DNA of 64,000 nucleotides from Rapana venosa (GCA_028751875.1 CM054134.1:72335106-72399105); one strand, 5' to 3'; positions 1 through 10,839 are shown, numbered from the stretch's first letter. Numbers and translations: made by a program. Notes: generated by a model from the sequence alone, not told the origin.

Positions 1-119
1 AAAAATTATTGTACTTTTTATGGGAAAGCAACAGTAATAGTAAACTACACAAAACAAATAATTATTATATAAGCAGACTTAGGAGATTGTGCAAAATCAA
101 TATACATCCCCATGCACAC

Positions 120-143
120 GTACGCGCGCGCGCGCGCACACAA

Positions 144-183
<40 letters not shown>

Positions 184-235
184 ACACTCGCGCGCACGCA
201 CACGCGCACGCACGCACGCACGCACACCATGCATC
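120..235. repeat. (CA)n/(CG)n microsatellite
   Basis: Alternating purine-pyrimidine DNA: a CG-rich start, a long CA run, then mixed CG/CA. It yields spurious His/Thr-rich and Val/Cys-rich reading frames on both strands that should not be annotated as genes. Confidence 0.95.
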
Positions 236-239
236 AATG

Positions 240-790
240 CCAAAATCAAATCTTTATGAATATCATATATAGTCAAAGAAAAGGACATCTATACATTGAA
301 ATTAAGCTATACATAATTGATACATTCAAAACCAGATATTGAAATAAAACATTCAATAAATCTCAAATACAGTCAACTTACGTAATAACATTGAAATATT
401 AAATCTGAATAAAGCATTCAACAGGATACAAACTGTAAACACGACAATCAAAATTATAAACAAAACAATAAAAAATAAAATTAAAGGAGAGAGAGAGAGT
501 ACATTTTGAATCCATATGATCTTGCATACAATATTTCAATTCACCAACACTATCACCATTAGCACTCCCTGTGATTTAACATTGTACAGGTTAAAATCAT
601 CCTAGAGTTATGATAGATACATAAAGAAGTAGGATAGTGGAAATTATTTCTAGAAGTCAGTTGCAATAGCACAATAGCAAGATACAAGTAAAACATTCAC
701 ACTCATACAGAGAGAGGGGGGGGGGGGGGGTAATTTGGTATAAGGTAAGGGAGGATGTATTTTCTTTGTTTCCAACAGATCAAGTGTGGT
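240..790. other. A/T-rich DNA, no gene seen
   Basis: AT-rich sequence with a short GA run near 488-500 and a G run near 717-730. It may be the 3' untranslated part of the minus-strand LINE that follows, but I see no coding signal. Confidence 0.5.
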
Positions 791-793
791 TTG

Positions 794-3611
794 TTATTTT
801 TGATGCATCAAGTGGACGAAAAAATGACTTTTGAAGATTGTTAATGATTGGTGTTGTCTAAATGAATCAGGAAGGGAGTTCCACAGCACAGGGCCTGAGT
901 AAAGAAAACTAGATTTGAACAAATCTATTCTTGGGATTTGGACACTGGGCTTTTCAGTATTTCTGGAATGATTCATTGGGAACTTGTCTTTTAAGGATGA
1001 GGGAACAGTTCCTGTCTTTATCTTAAACATCATGAGGCCTTTGTAAAAAAATCTTAGTCTTTGGTGTAGGGGGCGAATATTTAACTGAGTATAATCCACT
1101 TCTAGCAAGGTTGTCTTCTTCAGGACTAGTTTAAGAGCACATTAATACAGACTTAATAATGGTTTCATAGTGTTTGCACTAGCAGAATCCCACAGGGTTG
1201 AAGCGTAATCTATTGAAGATTGTATATAAGCTTGAAAGAATAGTTTCTTGAATGAAAGTCAAGAAAAAAATTATTTTAGACAATTGGTATACTCTTTGAG
1301 ACATGTATTTGCATAGATGGGATAAGTGATAGTACCAGCTGAGATTTTCATCGATTGTTACTCCTCGGACTTTGTGGTGAGAGGTTTGTTCGATTGCTTC
1401 CTTTTTAATATGTATTGGAGAAAGTTTATGAGATAAATTTTGTCGCTTTTGTCCGGTGGCGATAAGCATGCATTTTGTTTTTTGGGGGTGTATAGACATG
1501 TGGTTCAGTTCAGTCTATTTGACAAGATCATCAGTGCTTTTTTGTAATGTCTTTGCAAGAGAGTTAATGTCGGTATGGCTCGCATGTATGGCTGTCATCT
1601 GCAAAAGTTCGCATTTGGATTTGATATGGAGAGGAAGGTCACTTATGTATAATGAAAAGAGAATTGGTCCTAAGATGGATCCCTGTGGTACTCCATAATG
1701 AATGGGTTTTAGTGTGGATGTGGACGTAGCTATTGAGACACACTGTTGCCTGTTTGTAAGATAAGAGCAAGAAGTTCTAAAGTATTTGTAGAGAGATTAT
1801 ATAGGTCTAGCTTTTTAATGAAAAGTCTGCCGTCAATTGTATCAAATGCTTTTTTTTTTAATCTACAAATAGTACTCCACAAAATTTATTGTCATTAATG
1901 TTTGACAGCCAATTGTCTACAAGACTAGTCAATGCGGTATAGCACGAGTGATTTTTTTCTAAATCCGGACTGATTTGGGTGAAGTAAGTTGTTAATATCT
2001 ATATGATGGACTAGGTGTTTATTCATGTATTTCCAAGGGTTTTGAAAGATAAGATATAATAGAGATTGGCCTAGAGTTTGAGGTGATCGGAAGTGTCACC
2101 AGACTTGTGGATCGGAATTACTTTAGCAGTTTGGAAGGTGTTCAGAAAACAGTTCTTATCAAGACAAAGGTTATATATATGTGTGTGTGTGTGGGGGGGG
2201 GGGGGGGGGGGGTTGTCAGAGTGTCTGTGATAACTGGAGCTGGGAGTTTCAGAATTCTGCCGTCTATTCCATCAAGACCACGTGTTCTTGATTGTTTGAG
2301 GCGAGTCAGATAATTATAGACCTCAGAAACAGATATGAATGGTATGTTGAGTTTTGAAGGAATATGTTTTTCTTGGCAGTATTGTTTCAGTTCATTGAGA
2401 TCATTGGACTTCGAGTTATCATTGCTAATTATGTTAGAAGAAATATTAATGATGTGATTGTTAAGTTTTCCAGCAGAAATATCTTTGATTACATTAGATT
2501 TGGAAGACGATTGATTATTTGTTATTTGATTGATTGCCTTCCATACAGTCTTTGAGTTTTGCTTGGAAGATAGTAGATCTTGGAAATATTTCTTTTTTTC
2601 TCGCCGTTTTTGTGAGTTTATGGCATTTCTTAATTTTTTGACCCCTCCTAATATTTATTTTCTTTTAAGAAATCTCTAAGAAAACATGCTTCTTCTAGTT
2701 CCTTTGTAAACCAAGGCGGTTTGGGGACACGTTTGATCCTAATGGTTTTTAATGGGGTATGTTTGTTATAGATTTCCGTAAAAACTTTTATCCAGAACTC
2801 AATGGCCAGGTCTGGATCAATAATATTGAATGTTTCCGAGAGCATAGAATTGCTTAAATCTAGTAAGAAAAGCTGCTCATTAAATTTTGCAAAAGAATGA
2901 TAGGTTATAGTTTTGTGGCCAGGTTTGGGAATTTTTGTTCCTTTTTTTTTTTTACCATGTGGTACAGACTGGCTAGTGATCCCTGCAGCGATCAGGACAC
3001 ACGTTTCTATGATGTGTTTAGGGTCCCATACAAAGATGTGATTAATAATTGTGATAGAATTTGATGTGACTCTTGTGAGTGAAGTAGCTAATTGGTGAAG
3101 ATTGAATGAGTTCATAATTTCGGTCCATTGATTGCTTACTTTAGCTAGGTCAATATTGAAATCACCTAGTAAGATTATTTCCCTAGATTCTAATAGGACT
3201 ACAATCATCATGGAGTCAAACTTGTCTATCCAATTTTTCCTTTCTGTTGGATTTCTGTTGCAGAACCCCATTATAATAGGTGGTGCACCTTTTATAGCTA
3301 CTTTGATCCAGATGGATTCTACTTCATAACGTTCAAGATGGAAAAGACGTTTGAGCGTTACAGACTCATTAATAGATTAACATACCTGTTTCTTTGGGCT
3401 TTTGCACGATTTTATATCCTGGAATGAGAATGTCAGTGTTGGCTATGTGTTCTGAAAGTCTTGACTCGGAAAGCCCTAGTATATAAAATGGTTTGCCTTG
3501 GTTTGTGATAAGCGTTGCTATATCTTCGATTTTATTGACTACATGGTTTATATTTAGGTGGCAAATTCGTAAGCCATCCTTGGAGGGCCATGAATTGTGT
3601 CTTGAATGCAT
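794..3611 (-). mobile_element. Decayed APE-type non-LTR retrotransposon (endonuclease + reverse transcriptase)
   Basis: Read on the minus strand, this is one LINE in order. 3,611-3,369 encodes an endonuclease start (LRICHLNINHVVNK...LGLSESRL). 3,271-2,648 encodes the rest of the endonuclease (GDFNID, then TRVTSNSITIINHIF). The reverse transcriptase follows: motif [19 protein letters not shown] ends near 1,620, the catalytic FADD lies at 1,594-1,605, and the thumb (VRGVTIDENLSW) lies within 1,499-1,179. The conserved C-terminus (RIDLFKSSFLYSGPVLWNSL) lies at 1,108-794. The frame is broken: palm motif A (VD..KKAFDTID, near 1,835-1,870) is frameshifted at an A run, and a TG/poly-G tract (about 2,180-2,212) interrupts the element. 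The GVPQGS and FADD motifs and APE endonuclease place it in the Jockey/CR1-like group. It is inactive as it stands. Confidence 0.9.
2180..2212. repeat. (TG)n followed by a 20-bp G run
   Basis: The TG repeat passes into an uninterrupted G tract inside the minus-strand LINE. G tracts of this sort recur through the window (3,704-3,724, 3,831-3,861, 24,805-24,832, 30,400-30,418). Confidence 0.95.
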
Positions 3612-3703
3612 TTATTGAAGTTAGTTTTGTGAGGAATGTATTAATGTGTACAAGAATGGTGAAGATAAGAAGAAGAGAAAGACAATGAATGAATAATAAT
3701 AAT

Positions 3704-3724
3704 GGGGGGGGGGGGGGGGGGGGG
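3704..3724. repeat. Poly-G tract (21 bp)
   Basis: Uninterrupted G run just beyond the 5' end of the minus-strand LINE. Confidence 0.95.
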
Positions 3725-3830
3725 AATACTTGATAGGGGTAAAGGGGTGGAAGGGTGAAGAAAGGAGTAAAATCAGTGACCACACTATAGCACACAATGT
3801 GTGTATAACTCAATCAGTCTGACAGTAGTA

Positions 3831-3861
<31 letters not shown>
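3831..3861. repeat. Poly-G tract (31 bp)
   Basis: Uninterrupted G run, the second within 150 bp. Length may be unreliable because homopolymers are poorly sequenced. Confidence 0.95.
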
Positions 3862-3862
<1 letters not shown>

Positions 3863-3965
3863 ATGGCATGGTTTGGTTACGGAGAGAAAGGGAGATAAAA
3901 ACAAACAGAACAACTAAATCACCCTCAACAAGCCAGGCCAGACAATACAGTAAAGTACCTGATGC

Positions 3966-4037
3966 CAGAATATGAATAACGCACAACTACAATCAGCACA
4001 GAATATGAATAATAACGCACAACTACAATCAGCACAG
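3966..4037. repeat. Two-copy tandem duplication, about 34 bp
   Basis: The segment beginning GAATATGAATAACGCACAAC is repeated once, with an extra AAT in the second copy, and is followed by an A/G-rich low-complexity stretch to 4,120. Confidence 0.8.
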
Positions 4038-4380
4038 TTCCTGGGAAATGGGATTTTTAAAAAGAAGAAGAAGAAGAAAGAAAAAAAGAAGAAGAAAAAA
4101 AAACAAAAACAAAACAAAAAAGAAAATGATGAACACAATCAGCACTGTTCCAGAAAGCTGGGTCCTGGTGTAGGAGATTGCCACTGGTTGTGTCCTGTCA
4201 CTGTTTGCTCCACACTGCGAGCACTGGGTGGACATGTCTCCAACACAGAATATAGATATATAATATAAATATTAAACTGTCACCAAATTGACATTTCAAG
4301 GCCATGGGTTGCAAAGCACAGGAATCTGTCCTTGAAAGTTGTCATGCAGCTTCTGTTAAACTGAAGAACTAACTAATTCA

Positions 4381-4409
4381 CACACACACGCACACACACA
4401 CACACATTC

Positions 4410-4481
<72 letters not shown>

Positions 4482-4605
4482 GGCTTAGATGGACAATGTG
4501 ACCATCTCTTTTTGCATTTTGTTTCATTCACTTGCCTTTTTGCCTTGCCCACTGTATGTATTGTGGCCAAAGGCCAATGTACATTAAACCTGTTCAGTGT
4601 TCAGT

Positions 4606-4682
<77 letters not shown>

Positions 4683-4714
4683 ACACACACACAACACACA
4701 CACACACACACACA
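4381..4714. repeat. (CA)n and (CT)n microsatellites around a possible LINE 3' end
   Basis: CA then CT repeats occupy 4,381-4,480, and CT then CA repeats occupy 4,608-4,714. The DNA between (TGTGGCCAAAGGCCAATGTA near 4,561-4,580) resembles the GGGCCAATGGCC tail of the LINE fragment at 27,870-28,240, so it is probably another LINE 3' end. Confidence 0.8.
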
Positions 4715-5056
4715 GGGGACGAGATAGCCTGGTGGTTAGAGTGATGTGCTCATGATCTGCTGACCCGGATTCGAATCTCGTTCAAGAGGATTTTTCCTCT
4801 GGAGTTAACACCAGAGCCAACTCCACTCTCCCCAAAGATCCTTTGGATGAGACTATAAACCGAGGTCCCATGTGTGAAGGCACGCAGAACATCTTACACA
4901 CACATTAAAACCTGTTCTTCAGAAGAGTAGGCCATTGTGTGCCAGTGGGAACGAATAACAAAATTTTCAAAACTGCGTACACACGGGGACTGGATGTAAA
5001 AAACCACACGAGTGCTTATTCCATTATCTTCGAAATAAAAGAATAAATAAATCAAA
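4715..5056 (+). mobile_element. tRNA-derived SINE, family A, full length
   Basis: It starts directly after a CA repeat with a tRNA-like head: A box around ATAGCCTGGTGGTTAGAG, B box GATTCGAATCTC. A body with GATGAGACTATAAACCGAGG follows, then AGAGTAGGCCATTGTGTGCC, and the 3' end is CCATTATCTTCGAAATAAAA with an A/T-rich tail. The best full copy is at 57,541-57,905. Partial copies on both strands lie at 10,840, 15,470, 17,615, 28,800, 36,935 and 53,280. Confidence 0.88.
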
Positions 5057-5071
5057 TTAAATTAAAACACT

Positions 5072-5420
5072 TCCCCATGGGGATGGGGGCGGGGGATGGG
5101 GGTGGGGAGCTGTCACTATAAATAGCATTCCCACCTTCTGAAAATTCTGTGCTAGGAATTCCCTCTGTTCTGTCCCTCTGTTTCTGCCTTGTTCTTTTTC
5201 TTCTTATCACTTCCTTCTTGTCTATTTTGTGCCGTCTTGGTCCATTCTCCTGCCTTTTTTTCCAGAAAGACTTAAAACATAACAGTTCTGTCCCATGCAG
5301 AAGTCCGATGAGCTGGGCCTGACTTGTCAGGCGCTTAATGGCAGGGCAACGCATTTTCGCTCATGTGACAGACAACAGTAGTTGCTGTCAGAGTGTTTGA
5401 CAAAGAAGAAGAAATTAAAG
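5072..5420 (+). repeat. Interspersed repeat X, copy 1
   Basis: About 340 bp that matches 62,975-63,300 collinearly. Shared blocks include ATAAATAGCAT, AATTCTGTGC.AGGAATTC, CTTGCTCC/CTTGTTCTTTTTCTTC, GCTGGGCCTGACTTGT.AGGC, ATTTTCGCTCAT.TGACAGAC and a final AAGAAGAAGA tail. I see no tRNA-like A/B boxes, so the promoter type is unknown. The A-rich tail points to plus orientation and retroposition. Confidence 0.75.
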
Positions 5421-5689
5421 CACACACACAGATACACACCAAAAAAAACCAACCCCAAACAAACAAAAACTACAGTTCTGTTGAATGCAAAAGAACAGGC
5501 TATAGAGCATAATCCAATGCAAATTACTATGCATAACAATAGAATACAGTGTAAGTGCTTTACATTAATAAAATGGTGTGCAACAGAATAAGTACTGTGC
5601 AAGAGAATACAGCTGTACAATAGAACATTGCTGTACAAAACAGTAGAATGTAATATGCCTACTGTTCATTGCAAAACATTGGGGTTTTT

Positions 5690-5765
5690 TGCTGTGGCCT
5701 ACCCCTACGACCTTATAGGTTATGGGACTCCTTTACTTTTACCTTTACCTATCATTCACCTGGCA
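5690..5765 (+). mobile_element. SINE family C fragment (3' end)
   Basis: ACCTTATAGGTTATGGGACT followed by CCTTTACTTTTACC matches the reverse complement of the left end of the element at 7,270-7,600, so this is a stray 3' end of that family. Confidence 0.6.
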
Positions 5766-6489
5766 GTGGTAAACCCTGGCGTGTTTAGCTGCTTGACTGA
5801 CATTGGACCTGCGCTTATCATTGTTTTGAAATAGGAATATGAAAAGTAAAAGTTAAACCGATGGTGAAGTCTGTATGACAACACATACTGTATGGTTGGA
5901 TAAAATTTATATTCTTCAAAGCATGTATTATAATGTTCAGATGCTGAATAACACTGATTAATGGTTATCATGTACCAGGTATGGTGACCTATGTGAAAAG
6001 CCAGTGCAAGAGGAGGATGTCGTGGGATGAAGTGGAAGAGGCTGTCATTGTCATGTTGCTTGCTGGTTGTGTGGGAAGAAATGGTATCCTCATGTGCCAA
6101 AAAAGTGAACAGAGGAATAGAAAAAGTGAATACCCAGGGCTGCAGCATACAAGGACTGTGCAAGTCAAGCCTCCTAGTCAGAGTCATGGTCGATCACTAA
6201 AGACTAAGCTGTAAAGTGGAATTCTATGAGTAGGAAAGCCACTGATCATACAGCCTCTCACTTTGCTGTTGCCTCCAGCATCAATGGTTTAATCAAGAAC
6301 TGTGATAAAGCCCTGGCGCTTGACAGAATAGTTCAAAATAATTAGTTCAACAACATTATCACTTCAAATTTCACGCCCCCCCCAAACCTCTTCTTTAAGT
6401 GGCACACAGAACATCACTCCACGTAACTCCTGTCCCTAAGCTCACGAAGTTCTCAATGTCTCCATGAAAGTCCAGTTTGGAGTCTTGTC

Positions 6490-6628
6490 CTGAAATCGGT
6501 GGTCTAGAGGTAACGCGCCTGTCTAGAAAGCGAAAAGTCCGGGTCTGAAGTGTGCGGCGGTTCGTACCCCGTTTGGACCGGAAATTTTCCCCCCATCCAT
6601 TAGACCATGAGTGGTGGTCTGGGCGCTA

Positions 6629-6659
<31 letters not shown>

Positions 6660-6995
6660 CGTGTGTTACACGTAATCATTTAGCGCACGTAAAAAAACCC
6701 ACGGCAACAAGAGAGTTGTCCCTGGCAAAATTCTTAGAAAAAAGCCACTCTGATAGGGAAACAAATACAGCTGCAGGAAAAAAAAGAAAAAAAAAGGGTG
6801 AAAGGGTGGCGCAGCGCTAAGTGGCGACGCGTTCTCCCGCTCTCCCCGGGGAGAGCAGCCCGAATTTCACGGAGACAAATCTGCCGTGACTTAAAGTGGT
6901 ATGAAATAAAATCTGAGCGCTTTGATTTGTTGCTTTACAAGATTCAGCGTTATATAAATTCCATACATTATTATTATTATTATTATTATTAAAAT
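6490..6995 (+). mobile_element. Dimeric SINE, family B, with (TTA)n tail
   Basis: The first monomer has a tRNA-like head (GGTCTAGAGGTAACGCGCCT) and the core GGATGAGACGATAAACCGAG. After an A-rich linker (6,778-6,797) comes a second unit starting GGGTGGCGCAGCGCTAAGTG and containing CTCTCCCCGGGGAGAGCAGC. The 3' end reads GAGCGCTTTGATTTGTTGCT, GTTATATAAATTCCAT and then (TTA)n. The same 3' end closes the LINE fragments at 36,030 and 57,330. A reverse copy lies at 15,955-16,375. Confidence 0.88.
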
Positions 6996-7269
6996 ACGCC
7001 TGGTCCCTGTTGAATTCTTATGCTGTGCTGCAGAGGCCACTAAGGTAGAATGAAGGGAAATGGGCAATGGGGAGAAAGAATGGGCCTAGTGGGAAGGACG
7101 CAGACAAACAGAATACAAGAGGAAAACGGGTAGCTCTTAAAAGGCAGAGAAAGAAGTTGCTGGGAATATTTTCCATGCCTTGCAAAACAAGAGCTGTTCC
7201 AATGCAGGACCCCTTCTGCTAGGGGTAGCAGAATCTGCAATAGAAAGGAGCTTGCCTCAAAATAAACAT

Positions 7270-7600
7270 CATCATGTATCTAAGACTATGAGTAAAGTAA
7301 AGGTGTCCCATAACTTATAAGGTCGGAGGGGAGTGAGGCGTCAGAGACCTCACTTCTCTTGAGATCAGCATATTGAGGGCGGCGCTCATCTCCTCTCTGC
7401 TTTACCTTCCCTGACCTTAAAGAGGCAGGTACTTATTTACAGCTGGGTGAACTGGGGGACTGTACTGAAGCTAAGGCGCGCAAACGGTCACCCATCCAAC
7501 TGGTAACCACGCTCATGCTGCTGAACTTGGCTGGGGGAAAGCAAGTTCCACTGAGTATAGTACGATATGATTCCACTGAGCTATCCCGTCCCCAGAGAGT
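7270..7600 (-). mobile_element. SINE family C with 5S-rRNA-like internal segment
   Basis: On the minus strand the element starts near 7,600 with GGGACGGGATAGCTCAGTGG, a tRNA-like A box. At 7,530-7,485 it carries AAGTTCAGCAGCATG and then GTTACCAGTTGGATGGGTGA, which resembles the AAGTTAAGCA...GTTAGTACTTGGATGGGTGACC region of 5S rRNA. It ends near 7,275 with ACCTTATAAGTTATGGGACA. The 5S resemblance is by eye, so the promoter class is uncertain. Confidence 0.65.
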
Positions 7601-7640
7601 ATGAACTCTGATTTCCCTTCTGTACCTGCAGGTTAGCAAG

Positions 7641-8485
7641 TTGCTCCACATCATCCTCCAACAGAAAAACAGATTTCCATTTACCCCTGAGATGAAGCTG
7701 GGTTTTTTTGTCCCTCATTTGTCTACCCTTCAAAGTAAATTAGTTTATAACATCTGTAGTCCACCTTGTTATGGTAAAACAAACATCACACAAGAGGGAA
7801 AAAAATTGTCCTTACAAGCAATAAAAATACACCATTCACATCACACCTGCCGAGTGCCCAAAATGGAATCGGTTTTTACTTTACCATCTTACTACAAAAA
7901 GAATTCCGACTCTCACACAACCCATGCTCTCTGTTCTCTCTAGACCAGGAGCACTTGTTTTAATCTAGAGTATATGTAACTATCATGCTATATTCCAGAG
8001 AGTATAGTACGATGTGATAAAATGTGAAAAGACACGAATTTTTTTAAAATTGTTAAAGGCTTACAAATATAACGTACTACATTCTCACAGAAACCCAGCA
8101 ACAACATCATCCAAAGGCCCTGAAACAACACACACGATGTCCACAACAACAAGCTAAACATAACTATCACCCCCTCATCTGCCATCAGGAAATAATTATG
8201 CAGGTGTACACCTGCACCTGAGGGTGAACAAAGAAGATGACAGAAGGTAGAGATGAACAGAGAGCCCTACCTTTTCCAAAGGGGAACCAGATGGGTGCAC
8301 ACCAGTCAACACCAGTCTCCACTAGCTAGAGACCCACTCTCTCCAAGACCCCATAAATAAAGGCTTGGCTGAATGTCGCACACAACAGCCAGTATTTTAC
8401 AACCATATCAGTGAATTATACAGTGGCCATGAACTATGGCTCTCATGATCATATGTACACACACGCACGTGCACGTGCACGCACA
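7641..8485. other. Unassigned sequence
   Basis: A 100-codon open frame starts at 7,641 but has no recognisable domain, splice support or codon pattern, and I do not call it a gene. The rest up to the CA repeat at 8,487 shows nothing I can name. Confidence 0.4.
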
Positions 8486-8486
8486 T

Positions 8487-8488
8487 GT

Positions 8489-8519
<31 letters not shown>
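8487..8519. repeat. (CA)n microsatellite
   Basis: Run of CA directly before the plus-strand LINE fragment. Confidence 0.95.
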
Positions 8520-8521
<2 letters not shown>

Positions 8522-8529
8522 TTGAAGAA

Positions 8530-9463
8530 GTAGGCTAACACAAAGTACTAGGTGCAGTAATTGACAATTATTTTTCTTGGTCCGAAAACAGCCACGTTAG
8601 GAAAACGAATCTCAGTAAGACTATATCAACTTAGAAAAATCAAAATTTTTCTAAACCTACTCTCACGAAGACTATTCTTTCACGCATATATTCTGTCTCT
8701 TATAAATTATGTTTCAACCTTATGGGGTAGTGCTAGTGAAACAAACCTAAAGCATAAAGGCCTAACCTTCCTACATAAAAGAGTTATCAAACTAATCCGA
8801 ATAAATCCTAATACATTGACCACCAACAACTACAAAGAATTATATATTCTTCCACTCAAAGACAGTCTGCATTTCAACAAGTGTCTAGGTTTGTACAATA
8901 ATTTATATTAAAACGGAAAATCCCCAAAGAAAATTGTGAAAAATCTTGCTTTTAATAAAAACAGGCCTACTCGTAGACTTTTTTTGCCCAAACCCCATAA
9001 TAATCTCAGAAGTCAAGCCTTGCTTATTCAGGAAGAACAGTGTGGAATAATCTATCTCCCTCTCTAAAATCGGCTCCTTCGAAACAAACGTTTAAGAAAC
9101 TCTTGAAGAAACATTTGATGGACAAAGTGCAAGTCCACTTCTATACTCGAGGCTACCTTTCATCTGGCTGCTTTGTTGTTATTCCTACCCTTGTTATTTT
9201 GTATTATCTTAATAATTATTTGTCTGCATGAGTTGAGCTTATGTTATACTGTCTTGGTTTTGTTTTATCATGTTTTGTGAATCTGGATTTATATATAAAA
9301 TAATCCTCATAATATATTTTTGTTCTTTTCAACATGTATTAACATTATCTTTTGAATGCTGTTAGATGTCAATTTTCTTGATTGTTGTTGTTGTGAGGGC
9401 AGGATGAAAAAATGTTGTGTAAACTTAATCTTTTTCCCTCAATAAAGATCATTTTGACTTGAC

Positions 9464-9470
<7 letters not shown>
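8530..9470 (+). mobile_element. 5'-truncated LINE: reverse transcriptase C-terminus and 3' tail
   Basis: Starts within the RT thumb (GAVIDNYFSWSE, compare GVTIDENLSW in the LINE at 1,179-1,499). It continues with YQLRKIKIFLNLLSRRLFF and INYVSTLWGSAS in 8,561-8,911, and the C-terminal MWNNLSPSLKSAPSKQTFKK at 9,040-9,231. One or more frameshifts separate the segments. The 3' end is AATAAAGATCATTTTGACTT followed by GACTT and then a CA microsatellite. It belongs to the same broad clade as the first LINE but lies in the opposite orientation. Confidence 0.85.

Positions 9471-9540
<70 letters not shown>
9466..9540. repeat. (CA)n microsatellite at LINE 3' terminus
   Basis: About 37 CA units directly after the TTGACTTGACTT tail of the LINE. 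Confidence 0.95.
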
Positions 9541-9542
<2 letters not shown>

Positions 9543-9626
9543 TCAAACATACTATAGGCCTAGAGCCGACTATTATGAAGGCAATATTAAGAAAAAGCAG
9601 CGCCTTGAGCAAAAACAACGTTGAGG

Positions 9627-9627
<1 letters not shown>

Positions 9628-9669
<42 letters not shown>

Positions 9670-9745
9670 GCGCGCGCGCGCACGTGCGTGTGTAGGTGGG
9701 AGAGAGAGAACACACACACACGCGCGCGCGCGCGCGCGTGCGCAG
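9628..9745. repeat. (GT)n and (CG)n microsatellite
   Basis: GT repeat, then CG-rich alternating DNA, then CA and CG again. Alternating CG/CA runs of this kind favour Z-DNA. Confidence 0.92.
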
Positions 9746-9884
9746 GTGTTATGAGTATGTGTGTATGTATTTGTGTGTAATTTGTATTTTCCAATGTATT
9801 ATCTTATCGATTTTCCTCTTTTTACTGGTTCAATTTACTGGTAAAGGTTGTAATAATGTAGTATTTCAGTATAATCATTAAGAA

Positions 9885-9976
9885 ATTTGTTCTTAGGTAG
9901 ATGGCTTGATGAAAAGAAGCAAATGCATTGCTTAGTCAATGTACCATCTGGAAATAAAAATTTGACTTGACTTGAC
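9885..9976 (+). mobile_element. LINE 3' tail fragment
   Basis: AATGTACCATCTGGAAATAA followed by AAATTTGACTTGACTTGACA repeats the terminal signature of the LINE ending at 9,470. It is likewise followed by a CA repeat (9,981-10,006). Confidence 0.6.
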
Positions 9977-10049
9977 ACCACACAAACACACACACACACA
10001 CACACATTGGTAGAAGAGGAAAATAACAATCATCAGGGTTGATAACGTG

Positions 10050-10259
10050 AGAGGTACGTCTTACGTCACCAGGCTCCTATTTTTTCTGCTTGACCTTAGC
10101 GGTGAGGTCGCAGCACAAGTTGTGTAGACGTCATCATCAAAACACAGGCTATGGTACCCAGGCAAACGGGTGCCGATGCACTGCAATAGGTAGGCTGTTG
10201 TGAAATTCCGGGATTGCATTCGGCAGTGGTGTGCAAATGCCGTGGATCTCGCTGTTGAA
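10050..10259 (+). promoter_or_regulatory. Candidate promoter and non-coding first exon of gene 1
   Basis: This is the most CpG-rich single-copy stretch upstream of gene 1. It contains two CRE-like motifs: TTACGTCA at 10,061-10,068 and GACGTCATCA at 10,127-10,136. At 10,260 there is a good splice donor (GCTGTTGAA|GTAAGC), which could join to the acceptor at 12,400 (TGACTTTTCAG|ATGATC). The transcription start is not defined by sequence. This is inference from position, CpG content and the donor site; transcript data would be needed to place the exon. Confidence 0.45.
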
Positions 10260-10586
10260 GTAAGCATGTAGTGTCTGTTTTCAGTGTATTCTTCATTAGC
10301 ATATGTGTTTATATAATTTTGTTAAACTTGTTCAAGAAACGCTGGTGTGAAAGTTGAGCACTGGGGCAGTTCAATACCCCCACCCCGGAAGACCAGACCA
10401 GGACAAACCAACTTGGTCATTTACAGTAGGCCTACACATTTTAGTTTTATCAGCTCTAGTCAATTATCTGATTGTTCACTGACAACTCACTCAGTGTGAC
10501 CGTGCCGAATTTAGCGTGTGCACCCCCGACCAAATTCATTTGAGTGTCTGCAAGGATTAGCTCGACCTAATCAATGTCAAGATTGT

Positions 10587-10685
10587 CACACACACACGGT
10601 CACACACACACACACACACACACAGAGTCACACACTCACACGCACACACGCATGCACGCAAGCAACCAAGCACACACGCACATAG
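10587..10685. repeat. (CA)n and related microsatellite
   Basis: Interrupted CA repeats with ACACGC and GCAC variants, inside presumed intron 1 of gene 1. Confidence 0.9.
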
Positions 10686-10839
10686 TGTGTATGTATACAA
10701 GCGAACCTGCACATTCACAGTAAAATTTTAGTACTAATTACACTTCAGAATTGTTATGATCACCTATGGCTATATAAGGCCTATCTAATCAAGAAATGTT
10801 CCATTATTCAAGTTCATATTTTGGTCTTAGATTGTACAA

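Noticed and set aside
9..342. His/Thr-rich and Val/Cys-rich open frames on both strands
   Set aside because: They are translations of a CA/CG microsatellite. The same applies to frames at 4,373-4,744, 9,439-9,794, 14,527-14,751, 26,324-27,249 and 27,408-27,992, except for the LINE zinc finger at 27,877-27,990.
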